This document shows positions 49,346-63,100 of a stretch of 64,000 nt of DNA, piece by piece (within the stretch, counting starts at the first letter, position 1; each line of letters starts with the position of its first letter). The position numbers were made by a program, and so were the translations under genes. The notes beneath the pieces were generated by a model. That model made no database searches, was not told the DNA's origin, and saw nothing but the letters and a program-made list of their open reading frames with translations. Source of the DNA: Hymenolepis diminuta (lineage: Eukaryota > Platyhelminthes > Cestoda > Cyclophyllidea > Hymenolepididae); NCBI GenBank assembly GCA_900708905.1, contig CAADRB010000101.1, forward strand, positions 121,388 through 185,387, written 5' to 3'.

Positions 49346-52300
49346 TACTGATTCTTAGGTACAGCTTAAAGCTGTAGAATTACCGGAAATTATTTTACAC
49401 CTCCTTAGTTCACTTGGTTCATCAACGCGTTAAAATCATGGACTTGAGACTCGTCTAGTGTTTGAAATGGCCAATTGTTCTGGTCAATACTATTCAAAAG
49501 ACAGGAATGGTCGAACGGTAGTTACTCGATTAGAGACTCTTGACTGTTTTCCATTCCTTCAAGCATGGCGTTTGAAACTTTCTATCGCCTAAAATAGTCT
49601 GACATGGGTACCATCGCAAAAAAAGATCAGATTAATTAGGTAGAATTAAGTCATCTTCCGGCCTCTTTATAATTTCCAAGCCTTTTAAGGGAACTAAACG
49701 AGGTGTATCATGAAATCTCTCTAACTGAGAAGCACCTTTACCCCTTCTATTGACAAGTATCGTTATTCGCTCTGTTCAATGGATGGGCTTCAAACCCGTG
49801 ACGCTTGCTTTCTAATAGACCTTGCAGGATATAATGATCTATGGATTGGTTCATTATTCATTGCTTGGATGACCAGTCGCACAGGTTAAACTGATGACAG
49901 ATTTGAAATCTTATAGTGGCTCCTCTTACCTAACATTAGTTGTAGGGTCTGTGGTATGAAAGGCATACGAGAATGAACCGAATCGCCCAATCTAGGCACT
50001 GTATTAACACACAACACACTTTATGGTCACGCTGCGTTCGTAGTTCAACCCACTACACCTTGTTTTGTGTTGGCTCACTATATTGTCGCATCACACGTGT
50101 TTACGCACTCAACCTTGTAAATATGAGAGAGCGGACGATTTAGTGGTATCACTTTGCTTGCTTGAGGGGTGTGTTGTGTGTGTGCGTGCGTGCGTGCGTG
50201 CGTTTATGTGTATGCTCTCCTACGCTGCTATCGCCAAAGCGCGTTCTGCTTTGCCCTCTCTATTACTGGTTCCCCCATTACGACCTTGCCAATTCTCCTA
50301 GCTACCACCAGCACTTACATTGGTTGCGCAGTCTAGCCAACTGGGACCTTAAAAGTGAAGGAATTTAATTTGACAAGTTTTTAACTATGTGATGAGAAAT
50401 CTTTGGAATTAATCAGCTTTTTAACCATCCGACTTCACCGAATTTCTCATTCCTATTTGTAACAGCTGGATTATCTTTCCATCTGTTTGCGTCTGAATCT
50501 CTTTCACCTAATGATCTAGCCGCTACGTCGCGATTAATAGATAATACGATAGAATAATAAGCTTATCATTATTTATGTTGATTTAATTGCATGCTAGCGA
50601 TGATATCTGATCAAGTAGGTATTAACATGAGAGTTGAACCTGAGATGTTAGGATTTTCACTTAATAGTTATGCAAATAAACGGGAAGAGATATTAGTTAC
50701 AGCAAATTATTACATTTTTAATCTTGTACAGAGAATTCCCTCTGATTTTTGCGTAAGGTTATTATTCATTTTTATTCTCTTTCAAATATCCACATTGGCA
50801 AGCAAGAAGATAAAATATAGGCAATTTCGACGCTTTATGTGACCGATTTAAATTGTTTGAGGTACATTAAACTATTCTTCACTTGATGATCAAGGGTAAA
50901 ATGGTATTATTCAGGTCTTCAACTAAAATAATAGAGGTTGCGGTTAATAAGATCATATCAAGTCATCTCAAAAGAATTAAGAGTCGCCACAATTTGTCCT
51001 AAGTTTACTCTTTTCCCAGAGAAGCTTCTTTTCATTAAAAGTATTAATGGATAAGTCAATTTTTAAATGTAGGCTTTACGTTGTCTCCCGTCACTGATAG
51101 TAATCAAGGCAAAGATGATGTGATATTTCCCGGAAAAGTTTTGGAGTTATTTCCTATTATATAACTTCAGGGGGAAGACATTTGAATTTTTGATACTTTT
51201 CCAACTTAATTTCGGAAATAAAGATTATGGTAAGCTATAATAGTTTTGAATACTTTCCCATTTTTCATATATTGAAATTCTTGATATGTGTGAATTTAAT
51301 TTGATAATATTGGAAAAAGAGATATGCTAGTACAAATTTCTGAATCACGGTGAGTTCAGGTAGTTCTGACCACATCGTTTAACATAAATCGTAATTAGAA
51401 TAATCGTTCTTTTTGACTAAGTACCGCCGTTTAGAGGAATGTTCAAATAAACAAAATATTTACCGAAGAGGCCGTAAAAGCATATTTCCTTTTAAGCTAT
51501 AAAAAACTTGCCCTTACCATGTTTGTGTGTATGCTTAAAAAAATTACAACTACTCTTACCGTAGATTAGCCGTGAATTTGTAAATAATAATTTCAGTTAA
51601 CATTGCCTTTCTCCCTCGCTTGTAGACTTTCGCGATCTTCTTCACAATGATTGCGCTAACCTCGGATTTCATATGCTACCTACTCGTGCCCTCCAAGTGG
51701 CTCTTCCTCTTTGGGAGCACTTGTGTCTGGATGGAAATGGTCTGGCATGCTGGTGCGTTTCCCTTCATGTTCTTCTTGTCTTGATCTATATTACATACGT
51801 TCTCGTGTCAATAAGCATCGCCATGTACTATAATCATACTTCACATATTAGTTTCAATATTTGTTGGTTAAAGTGAAATCTAGTCTTGATCTTTAGAACG
51901 TTACTATTTTGATATTATTTATTATTCGCATTAAATTTAATTTGAAATTAGACTAAAAGTGTTTTATGCCACGTTATGCACAGTGCCGCATTCTTTTGCG
52001 TAAGCTTATCATGCAGCTTAATTCTGAATTTGTGCTTCTTACATCCATAGTCACTCTAGCTTTTGCCATAATTCTGGTCATTAAAATTAATCATCGGGGT
52101 TAACTAGTGATTGCATTTGCCTACTTATAATTAGTCTCTAACAATTATGATAACCGTCTTTTTATCGAAATGAAAGGAGAATTTTGGAGATTTTGAATTT
52201 TCCCCTGCTTATTACTCAGCTCACATCGGAGAACATGTTTTGTATTTCTTTTCTGTTGTGGGGCATTTATTTGGTCTCTTCTCCTCCTTTTGATTCTTCA

Positions 52301-55300
52301 TTTTGTACCGGAAGATTGTTCGGAATAGTTACTAACACCAGAATTAAGGATGACATTCTGATAGATGACAGCTTAACCACTCTCGTCTTGTGTAAAATCA
52401 AGAAAAATTTATAAACAAGACATTCGAACTTTTTGATATTCGTTGAATTTGTAGTATGGCAGTGTTTGTTATAATGCAGGAGTATCGTTTTCTACTCTGA
52501 ATATACGCATGCAGTTGGAAGTATTGCACTTCATTATTCTGCCAAGTATTCCTCTAAGACTAGGCTTCGCAGTTCTACCTTTTTATCAATGAAACTGAAT
52601 CATTGAAGCGTTGTAGTTTTGGTTAGTATTATTTGGATTTCGATCAGTAAAGTTATCCCGGTGTATTTATTTCACCAAAAAAAGGCCTTAGACGCTCAGG
52701 TGACTTTTGGCGTGTCTTAATTTTGATATTTTATTGCCAATATTTCATTTATTGATAACATTTAGTCTAAAAGTCATTTGACGACTTTTTTGGTTTTTTG
52801 CACCCTCATATCTGTAAATTGTTCTCTTAAAATCTTCAATTTGTCGGATAAGATTACATCTCGATGAGATTTTGCTATCAGTGCATTACATTGAAGGTTA
52901 TAGGTAATTGGGAGTGGAAGGAAGGAGAGTCACTATTCACGAATGACCCACATGAAGTCTTCTTCATTTTCCTTTACTCAATGACTAGGCTGCAACTTAG
53001 CGGGCTTATTTACATTTAGGGAAAAGAATTGACCTATTGTGTTTACAACGGTGTAATTAAGGAACCAGTTTGAGTAATCAGTCATCTAGAAATATTTACT
53101 CTTTAAATTCCTTTCTTTATTTTGATAAAATAAAATGGAAATGAATGAAGTTTACACGTCATTATACTTCAGAATGCTACTAGACCCGGTTCCAAATTGA
53201 CATTTAATGGTAGCACGCAACACGAGAAGTTTAACTAATCGAAGGGTATGCACTTCCCCTAATTTATATATGACTCGAACATTGCTGAATGCATGATAAA
53301 TCCCTGTAGTGCTCCTTACAGGTATCTTCGCGGTGGTTGGTTTATTTGCTTATAATTTCAAAGTTATTAACCTCGTTATTGGCTAATAAGGACGAAAAAA
53401 TCAGACATTTAATTAACAGTCATATCATTTTCATTCATGCTGGTTTCTCCCTCCGACCGCCTTCTTTTTTATCTCGGTCTAGGGATCGACGAAACCGAGA
53501 GGGTTACTAGTCTATCAACACCAAGGGATTCGTAGGCCATCTCTGTTGACTGTGTCCTGATGGCGCATTGGTGAACGCCTACGTCTTTTAAGTCATAGTC
53601 ATTGCTCATCGGTGCACATCCAGTGATGTGGGTAGCCAAAGACTTCGGTCATTTCTGATCAACAAACGAGGTGGTAAAATATGTTTCTCAAAAGATCGGC
53701 TCCATCATACCTTCTCCTTATCGTCTTGAGAAATTTCTCCTCAGCTCACTGAATACTCAGCGGTTGGTTAGGCAGCCCTTTCATCACATATGGTTTCAAA
53801 ATTGTCGCGCAATGACAATTGCAACAAAATACTTTTAAAGCAACCCTAATTTAACATCCAACGGATATTCTACTTTTCCAAGATAGAAATATTATTAAGA
53901 AAAGACCCTTTACCCTCCTTGAAGCTTTAACCGAAATGGAATCTGTATTTGGAATCAAACGCTTTTTGTGATTGACATCGGTCGTGCCAATGTCGAATTA
54001 TTTACCCAATCGAATCTACTTATTCTAACTTACACTTGCGAGCTAAATACGTAATGTCTAATAGAAAACGTCGCTTTGTTATCAATTCATAATTAAATAC
54101 TCGTATTTAAAAATATGCATTCTGCACATATTTAGATCCACACAAAATCTACTTATATTGAGCGATATTGTCATGTCTCAATCATGGGATCCTTATGTGA
54201 AGGAACTTGGTGAATATGCGATAAACATTTCCTACGAAAGTACACATATTTTTAGATAATATTAAAACGTATCTTGAATAAGCTCTTGTGAGCTCTGTTG
54301 CGTTAAAATCATGTTGGTTAGTATCATCCTGTTAGTATCCTAATTGATATTACCTACAATCAAAATTCGTTAAATAGTCAAAAAGCTGTAAATCTAAGTA
54401 GGTAAGACTTGATGTCTTGACTTTATTCTCAACTTCTACTCAGTCTCTTTCCGTTCACCCCTCATGGACTTATTCCACATTTCCTTGTGTTCATTTTTCT
54501 TGTTTTGCCTTGACGGAGGAAAAAAAAATGAAATATTGGTCTTAATTTTTCAGAGTGACATCACTGTAGTAATTTAATTTTGTTGATTTTTTTTATGCAT
54601 TTACACGTCTGTATGAGTAACTGCTTATATATGGTTGATATCGTTCCATTCCCGTTAATATTACCTTTTATTCCTATTCACCACTGCATGAGTGAAATTA
54701 ATGCAGCAATATTCCCATGCTCTGTGCGAGCTTCTATTTTATTCACTAGTGTTTAATATTTTTCTCTCTGAGCAACTGGATTTTGTCACTGCACTCCGGA
54801 AGTTGAAATAAATCCCGCCTATATGTGCGAATGAATATGCAATCCATATTTACACGCCTATTATACTAAGCCATCTATTATTTTATTTATTTTTGCGTCA
54901 CGTCTTAAGAGGGCATGGCTTAGAGAAGCCAATTAAATTTTCATATTTTTTACACGAATCTGATTCCTCTAGACTGTTCTGTGACGAAATTGGTGCTCGT
55001 GTCATGACATTTTTAAGGACCATATCAGGGTCAATTAGATTAATTTGAACTTAGAGATGGGACGTTTATCTTGATAACCAATTTGTTATCCTTACTTATG
55101 TAATGTGTAGTCTTCCAGAAGAGTTTATTTTCTACGTGCGTCTTAGAAGTGCTGCGGTGACGCATGTGTTGACTCATATACTGCAGCTGTGTCCCAGTTG
55201 TCTGATGATACTTTAATTGCTTGCTTACTCAACTAACAAGGGACGCAAAAAAAGTCAACTTGACATAGCATACCGTAATTTGGTTTCGTTATCACAGTCC

Positions 55301-57150
55301 AGTGTTGTTTACCTATTCTGTGCTGGTGTTTATTTTCTGCTCTTTCTAACTTTAATTACTACTTTAATTCCGTCTACCTTTTTCTCCTATTTTTATCACT
55401 TTCCAATATCCCCCTGGTCTCTTTTGAGTCTCGGTCTTCTAATTTGAGAAAGGCCTGTGTTTTCTGTCATGGCATCGATCTAAGCATTAATTCTGTACGA
55501 TTCACCATCATCTTATGAACTTCATAGTATGCCAATAACTCTTCAAGTTCTTGGACATTTAAACTTCTGGAGATCTCTGTGGGAAGTTAGATTTCAATTA
55601 TCCTGTCGTAGTTTTTAGACTAGTGTATCTTTTCCATATCACTTTAAATACTTTCGAGGAAATTTATGCATTGGTAAACTTCTGCATAGCTTTTTTATTA
55701 AAAAATATTTATCTCGAAAGCAGAAAAAAAGTTCATATAGTATTTTCTGTGCACTTTTAACATCTGGATGATTGCAGTTACCAAGACATGGAATGGATTT
55801 ATGCCATTTTAAAGTCCATTTTAATTTTCGTATCATTGAATTGTCTCTAAACGAAATACTTTAGCTGTGAATCTTTGTACTTCTCATTTTAACTAGTTAA
55901 TAGTTCGCTGCATCCGTCATGGTTTAAAGGTAACGGAATTCAAAAATTATCATGTATTTTGGGTTAAGCACAAGGAATAACCCCAGTTCAAATTTCATCA
56001 GCACATATCCAAATAGCTAGAATGATCATCAGCATTGAGAGGTCTTCTTTCAGGTAAATTTTCTCATTACCCAAAGACCAATTGTCTTTAATATGGACTT
56101 GAATAGCAACATGTGCCCAAATCGTATATTTTCTTACATTGTCTAAATTATTCAATAACTTTAGAAATCGGACCGATCTAAAATTGCTAAAATTTCGCGT
56201 TTTCCTTTCATAATTTTTACTTGATTTTTATCCATGCACTTTTAATAATTGCACAAAATAGTTTAAGGGCCAATTTTCAAATATTTCCACTCCTAAGTTT
56301 CTTGAAAATTATTTCGGTGTCTTTCTCACAATGAAAAACAGCAAATTTGTTCGCCTTGTCGTGTATAATGAATTTACAAATTTAGCAGCTTCTAACTGAG
56401 CCTTAAGTACTCAGCTAAGATATGGAAAATAATTGAATAAATTAATTAATTTTTTGTCGCTATTGTATATTTAGTTACTAAGATTTTGCTAGTTTAATTC
56501 TTTGATATTCATATTCAAAGACTTTACTGAAATAATCTAAATGAAGTGTTTTCTATAGTAGCGGTTTTATTCGCGAATTCGAAGCCCGTCATCAATTTCT
56601 GATGGTTAGAATGATCACCTTTACGTCATATCTTGTGAAGGCTACCTCTTATAGCCTGTGGTCGCTAGCCTCAATGAGCGTTCACATTCAAAATTTTTTT
56701 GAAGAAAGGTGAGATGAAGATAACCGTTGAAGGGGAATCCGCCCCAAAAATAAACTGTGTAGAAATTAGAAGTGGGATTAAGTTTTCACGAATGCCTTAG
56801 AACACATGGACCAGTCATCAATTGGATTAGCAATGGTAGGCAGTTTTCTGAACACTGTCTGCACCTGTCATCATCTCATCATATTAGATGAGTCAGCTGA
56901 AGATAAGAATAACATCTTCAGAGCGGCTTTATTGTATCCTATCATTACTTTTAGATTAATGAGGAAAGACGTTCCTTTCATGCTGACTTACTGTTTATTT
57001 TCTTTATTTCTTCCTTCCAGAGCGCGGGGTATGTGGCCCAACGGTTTTGATGTGTTTCCTCTTCCTCTACGTGGAGGTAGCAATACGACTTCGTGACCCC
57101 AAAACGATTCCCCTCAGCATCGATCTGTGTCGGCCGTTTGCCGCCCACTG
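45850..57150 (+). CDS. MACO1: Macoilin (MACO1/TMEM57), N-terminal part, 4 exons, incomplete
   Basis: Exons are 45850-45935, 46380-46521, 51626-51752 and 57021-57150, all GT-AG and in phase. They encode the first 161 residues, and the gene runs on past the window. Exon 1 gives a basic cytosolic start (RRKNCEYSRIKRSSRK), equivalent to the MKRRNADCSKLRRPLKRN region of vertebrate macoilin. Exon 2 carries LDFLMEFRFEYVWPCWLLIR and NDSFKYQG, the family's most conserved membrane block. Exon 3 carries the next membrane segments, ending STCVWMEMVWHA. Exon 4 carries ERGVCGPTV, a further membrane segment and IDLCRPFAAH. Macoilin is an ER membrane protein of neurons needed for normal excitability in worms and other animals; its C-terminal coiled-coil half is not in the window. 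Introns 2 and 3 exceed 5 kb, unlike the compact introns elsewhere here. The next conserved block (IGYPVVTLGFG) was searched for by eye to the right edge and not found. Confidence 0.92.
47755..47925 (+). repeat. tRNA-like SINE, best-preserved copy of family A
   Basis: Begins CTCGGTGGTGCAGTGGTCAA (A-box-like), continues CGTCTGCCAAGTCAGG and reaches ATCAGTGCATATCCA (B-box-like). A body follows that includes ATAGCTTCTCCCTATGCAGG, comparable to ATACCTTCTCCTTATCG in the 53.6 kb copy. Related copies lie at 7.69, 7.81, 23.2 and 53.6 kb. Confidence 0.6.
49315..49343. repeat. (TA)n microsatellite
   Basis: A pure TA dinucleotide run of about 14 units inside macoilin intron 2. Confidence 0.95.
50170..50204. 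repeat. (TG)n(TGCG)n microsatellite
   Basis: A TG run that changes into a TGCG tetranucleotide run, inside macoilin intron 2. Alternating purine-pyrimidine GC-rich sequence of this kind can adopt Z-DNA. Confidence 0.9.
51753..57020 (+). other. Macoilin intron 3
   Basis: A 5.27-kb AT-rich intron holding a SINE copy at 53.56-53.76 kb. A possible very diverged head lies near 55.97 kb (CATCAGCACATATCCA). No nested gene is recognised. Confidence 0.6.
53555..53765 (+). repeat. tRNA-like SINE copy, family A
   Basis: Shows GATGGCGCATTGGTGAACGC (A-box-like), TTTTAAGTCATAG and GCTCATCGGTGCACATCCAG (B-box-like), then ...ATACCTTCTCC.... It is in the same order as the copy at 47.76 kb and in the same orientation as macoilin. 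Confidence 0.55.
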
Positions 57151-60100
57151 GTATGTTCCTTCATCTAAACTTACCTCTTAATGTCTTTTCCTATTTTATA
57201 TGGTAATTTTATTCCTTTACATATAGAACTACACGTGTATAGTACTTAGAATTTTATGTTTATCTTGGTAGAATTTAAATTCAGTCAATTTTGTTGGTTT
57301 AAACTTATTTTTAAATGCTACAGACTATCCGTATTTCTAATAGTATTTCCAAAATAGCATCCTTTTTATCAGTAATTTTTAACAGATCGCTTTTATCATA
57401 AATTGTTTTGAGTTCAATCTTTTCCAAATAGGTTGTTTCTGATAACTGGATATGTTGAAATGTTTTTAAATTGAATTTAGATATTTATATCTTGGAGTTT
57501 TTGAAGGTAAGCTCTGTAGGTTGTAGGAATCTCGTTTGGTTTTTTGCTGTATATCTTTTCTTTGAGATTTTTCAACGTCTCTAATAGTCATTTAAGATTG
57601 ATCAAATATCTGCTGATGTTTTCTTAACACTCTTTGCTGTTCACACTCACTAAGCTTTCTTGATACCAGTTTTCTATAGATCTAATAGCAATTGAAATGA
57701 CATATCGAGTACTTAAAACTTTCCTTAAATGGAGAATGTTAAAATCTCAAATTATATCAACTAGACACTCTGCAAGTGGGAAACTTGTGAAAGGTCGAAG
57801 CTTTCTTCAGTTGTCAAAAATTAGGACTAATCTGCGAAATGTCACAATGAAAATATAAGTGAATACAGACGATCGTTTACAAAAAAACACCAATCATTGC
57901 AAATGAAAACGGTAATTACCTTTTCGAGTATCTTGAAGGTTAAAAGGTCAAAGGGGCATCTATCAAAACTTCAAGAAAGGAGATTTCATATTTGACTTTC
58001 CTCCCTCTTTGGTAAATGCAATTTTGAAAACCCTGCATATTCTCCAAATCGTATTTAAATAAGGAGAAAATGATTGGACTGAAATAAAAAAAAATTTGGT
58101 TGCGAATTGATCTATTTCATTGAACAGTCATTATGCAACTAGTTTCTCAAATTGAAGGAGCAAATCATAGATCTACTTGTATAGGTGGAATATTTACAGA
58201 GTAAGCTGCGAACCTATCCCAATTTATTGACTTTGGTATTTATTATCATGTATGAGCGTAGAAGAGGCTTAATAGCTGTTTTAATGACGATTGATTGACC
58301 CATTCGAGTTTGTGTTTATAAGGCAACATTCTTTTACAGATTTAAGTAACTGCAGGGATTAACCTATGTAAAAGAGCTTGATTATTATTTTGTAAAAAAA
58401 AATTTTTATTTGAAAATACTCAAGTTAAATTGATTAAATAATGCATTATTAGATAAAGCATAGTTTGAATGACGTCTTGATATCTTCTTCGTTTCTAGTG
58501 TTTATCCTGCCTTTCTTCTTAGGATTATGTGAGCTTTTCGGAAAAAAGCGTCTTTGAATGAGGTTCTTTTCTGCCCTAAGATAATCAAGTATTAATATTT
58601 ATGGCCCACGGCAAGGCAAAAGGGTACATTTTTTTCATCGTGGAAAAGCAAGCTGCTTCCTCTGTATTAATGAACAGATTCTTGTCCACAATGTCCCGTG
58701 TGTATTAATCGGTTGATCAATTTGGGTAGACGGTCCTGGCACTTCATTCCTTCTATTTCCTTTCGAAGGCTTAGAAGGATAACTTACACAATTCTAGCTT
58801 TACCGAGTTTGCTAGAGTTTATTCAAAGGTTAGTTCTGATAATCTAATTTTTTGCAATATGTCACACATTTCGAATTTAATTTACCTCACTGAAATGGAA
58901 AAGTTGATAAACATGAATACAGCGGTATTATGACAATTATTAATATCTTGACCATACACCAAGAACATTTCGTCAATAACAGGCACCCCACAATTGATGA
59001 GGCAAGACAAAGATATTTGTTTGTTTAAATTAATTATTAAAGTCGCAAATAATCTGGTGTGTATGCGTACTGCTTTTGTCAGCGTAAAAAATCCATTATA
59101 ATTTGTGTTGTATCGTCTTGCTTTTTTCGAAGGTAGCATCGACGTTTGGGCAGCTTTAGTCCACCTCGTCACGTGATACACGACATTTAAGTGCATTTAG
59201 GGTGTCATACACAGTGAATTTCCTGTGTTTTACCGTTTATTCACGCGTACTTGGTATGTTAGTAGAGATTTTGAGGGTCTATCTGGGTTTGTTTTAGAAA
59301 GCTACAACCCAGACATCAGGAAGTATGAAGAAAATCTGGTGCTACAAGCAATGATTTTCTTTATTATGGAAATTAAATTACTTATGTGATAAGTGATCGG
59401 CTGGTCGGCTAGCCAATAATCTTTTCGATGAGTTCCTCATAGGTGGTCTTACATATCCAGGTGAAAGTGTAGAAACCTAGCAATAGGTGATCCGGTACAC
59501 TTAAGTGCATCAGAAGTATTCGATTCGGTTTTCTAACAAGGCGTTGAACAAATGCCAAGTGCTTAGACTTTTAGTTGTAGTGGTATTTATCACCTGGCTG
59601 GCTCCAATGGTCATACATGTTCTAGCCACCTGGAAATATAAATAGTAAGAAAATTTTGGATGATGATCCTATTTGCAAGAAATTACGTTTTTGGGAATGA
59701 ATAACACGAAACTATCACTGCAGATAATCACAGAGGTACCCGCAGTCGGATTCATAAACTTGTGACAACATACCAAGGTAGGTTTTCGAACGTCCTTTGA
59801 ACTTAATGGGAATGACGATTTTATGCAGTAAGTGGTGAACATATTTTTTAAACTCCAAATGATGTACTAATACCTATGTTGCAGTAACAAATGTAGGAAA
59901 TAACAAACAGCAGTTCCCCAAAGTAGAACACAAAGAGTTATGTTGCCCAAAATACACTGGATAAGCCAGGATGAAGCTTCGGGAGAGTAAGAGGGGCGAG
60001 GAAGAGAGGAGATAGAAGACAAAGACAATTTATATGAGTGACTTGGGCAAGGACGCGCGTGAGATTATGATAATAGATGTACTTATAGATGAAGCGGCAC

Positions 60101-63100
60101 AGTTGCAGAAAAAAAGGAGAATCGGTAAACTCGTCTAAATGTGAGAGATTGGTCTTTGAGTCATGACATAAAGACGAAAGATGAACGTATTTTCATAAAG
60201 AGTGCGACCAAAGCGTAATTTTCGTTAGGACATAGACGGTCATCCTTCACCTATGATTAGTCACAAAATGTGTCATGATAGATAGGCCGCTACTAAGTTG
60301 CATTGCCTCTGTGTGAGGTAAATGGTCTTCGATTAGGTTAGAGAGAGTGGACAGACAACTGGTTCCATAATCGCCTAGCTCCCTTAAAAGTTTGCGTTTT
60401 ATGCTAGTGTGTTATGCAGTCACCGTGTTCCAGTGTGCCCCATTTTCATTTGTAGACTTATAAACACATCACATGTAGGTTGAATTGATTTTTTCTTGTT
60501 GAAACGAGAGGCCTTTCAAAATAAAGACCCTGGTGAGACTCAAGCTAATCATCCCGTGAGTTAATAATGTGAACGTGATTACCGTTAAAATGTTAATGTT
60601 TTCTCATGTCTCTGATCCCGACTTCTCCAGGTGTGCTTTCGACTTTAGCTCATCCCTGGAACGACGAATCTTGTTACATTTAATGCCTCGCTTATTAGGC
60701 ATAGAAATGGCCATCGTCAATATGCCACACTTCAGTCTTAAATTTATGTCTAAGAGGCCTACTATTAATATTGAAGAGCTCACTATTATCTAAATATATT
60801 CTATTGCTTTCCTTCCCTCTAAGTCAATTTGTTGGGTTTGTATTTCTCACGTTGGTTTCCGATTTCCAGTTTGGGAATTTGCTGTGTGTTAATGAACCTA
60901 AGATTGAATTTCCGAGCTTCAAGATGGATTGCATTTGTTTTCTTTTTGTCAATTTAATTTAACTATATTAAATTACAACAAAATCAAATAGCTATATTGC
61001 ATTAAAGATGATTTACAGAATTATAATTTTGAAATATTCATTTGGGTTAAGAAAATCCAGATTTTTACAGTTCTCTTTCAGCTTAAAAGTAAAATTTTCA
61101 GGTAACTGGTCATGGGGCTTTATGTAGCCAATAAAATGTTCAAAGCAATGGTATTTAGCGAACTGGGTTTTTAATTAATCATCCTGCCGGTAGAATACCT
61201 TTGGCTGTGTTAAATCTCTTCTAAATTAGGCTGCCGTCAACGTTTCGTTTGCTTCGATTTATGACCATGTAGACAGGGCTCTAACTAGTCTACAATGCCG
61301 GAATTTACCAATTATCCATCCCCAAAAGTTTTCTTACTAATATGCTGCTTCTCAAACCCGTTGCAGTAAATTATTTTCCAGTCCTCATCATGAATAAAGA
61401 ACTGGTGGTCTATGTTAAATTAAAAACCTTTTTTCGTTTATCAGTCCAGTTAGCCATCACTGATGCATCTCTATTTCGTAATTTTTTCGCTTTAAAGACG
61501 GATACGAAATTATTACGTCACTAGCACGATGTCTTACCATCCGATATTAACCTTCCGCTCGTTAAAGAGACGCGTTTTCCGTCGCGTTTTTTGGACATAG
61601 AGGAGTTCTCTTCTAACCCCATTCTATCAGTCCTCTCTCATTACCAGTATGAAGTAGTAAGGTTATTCACATCATTCAATGAATATGTGCTGATAAGTAT
61701 CAAATCTCTTGACTTCTGACCTAAACGCCGTGATTTTTATGTCTGTTTTATAACTCAGAAAAGATAAATGAATAATTTTAACCGTTAATATCTTATCTAC
61801 GCTTAATGTCCCTCTAAATGGCCATTTTGTCTGGTTACGGCATACCTCAATTTGTACCGAATTAGATCCCTTTAGATTGCGACTTGAAGCCAGTTTATGA
61901 ACGTCAACTGTTATTCACTCTTTTACCTCTTAGTTTATTTCAATGGGGGGTTTGTCTTTTATTTTTCTTCTCAGATTACATTTATCCTGTGTGTGTGTTT
62001 TAGAAACGGAAGAGTATCGCAGTTGTTACCTTTCTTATTTAACGTCATTAAATTAGACGAGTCATATGTTAGCGAAAACCGTAATTGCAATTTCTAACCA
62101 TAATTAAATTTTTTCTACAAAATCAAATAACCTGAATAATCTTGCTTTAATTGTCTTGTTGGCTTACATACGTAATAGTAAGACAGACATTTTGCTTTAC
62201 GTTTTAAGAGTCATTTTCTAGATGGAAGGTTGAACGTTTGGACATCAAATAGAATAAGAGGCTAACAGATACTATCACATTTCTGTTACTGTGTGAAATG
62301 CATCAATCAGTCCGTTATATTTGTGTAATGTAATTTGAAGTAAGTGTCTTATTTGGTCTCTTATTCAGAATTCATATGAGATGGTTCGCCGCATCTTTTG
62401 GTGACGACATATATTGTTAAATTTTATGTTAATCAATACCTTGAAATGCACCGATGTTTATCGAGTCAATGGCCTTTTAATTGTCCCCTACGCCACCATA
62501 GCTCCCTATTCCCAAAGTTAACCTTTCGAGCTCCGAAGATAAAAATATAAATTCTATTTGACCTGTTGAATTGAAATCATCATCTACTATAAGATTTGAT
62601 AAAATTTTAGCCGATCAACTGTCAAATCTTCAAGTTTCTCTTTTGTTGTGCTCAATTAAAGTTATTTAGCGAGACAAATGTTCTTGTATTAACATCCTTC
62701 ACGAACTAACATAGTTTAGTTTTGTTTAAACAATTTTCTGTTATAGTATCATCCATTTTTATTGACAACTAATACGATAATTTCGTTTTTCAAAGCTAAT
62801 ATGTTTTATATTCTTTATATTTATCTCAATTTTGTTGTTGCCGTTAGACACAAGGATTCATTAGTCCCACGGTAAGGAAAGATTTCCCTAAGGAACTAAG
62901 TGCTTTATGAAAATAAAAGTGAATGCATAATTGGTTTCATCTGAATGATCTAGGTAAGACTACATTAAATTTTGCGTCATCGGAACCGCTGAAGATCTTC
63001 TAAAATTAGCTTCAACAGTTATGTACTTCCTTTTCGTAATTTAAATTGATTTAATCAACTTTCGAACATTAAAGGAGTACCAGATAATGTCGAAATAATA

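Larger units (their letters stand above)
46522..51625 (+). other. Macoilin intron 2
   Basis: A 5.1-kb AT-rich intron. It contains a tRNA-like SINE (47.76 kb), a (TA)n tract (49315-49343) and a (TG)n/(TGCG)n tract (50170-50204). No nested gene is recognised. The minus-strand open frame at 47698-47904 is simply the SINE read backwards. Confidence 0.6.

Noticed and set aside
50065..50368. Cys/Arg/Val-rich open frames
   Set aside because: They are the translation of the TG/TGCG microsatellite and its flanks.
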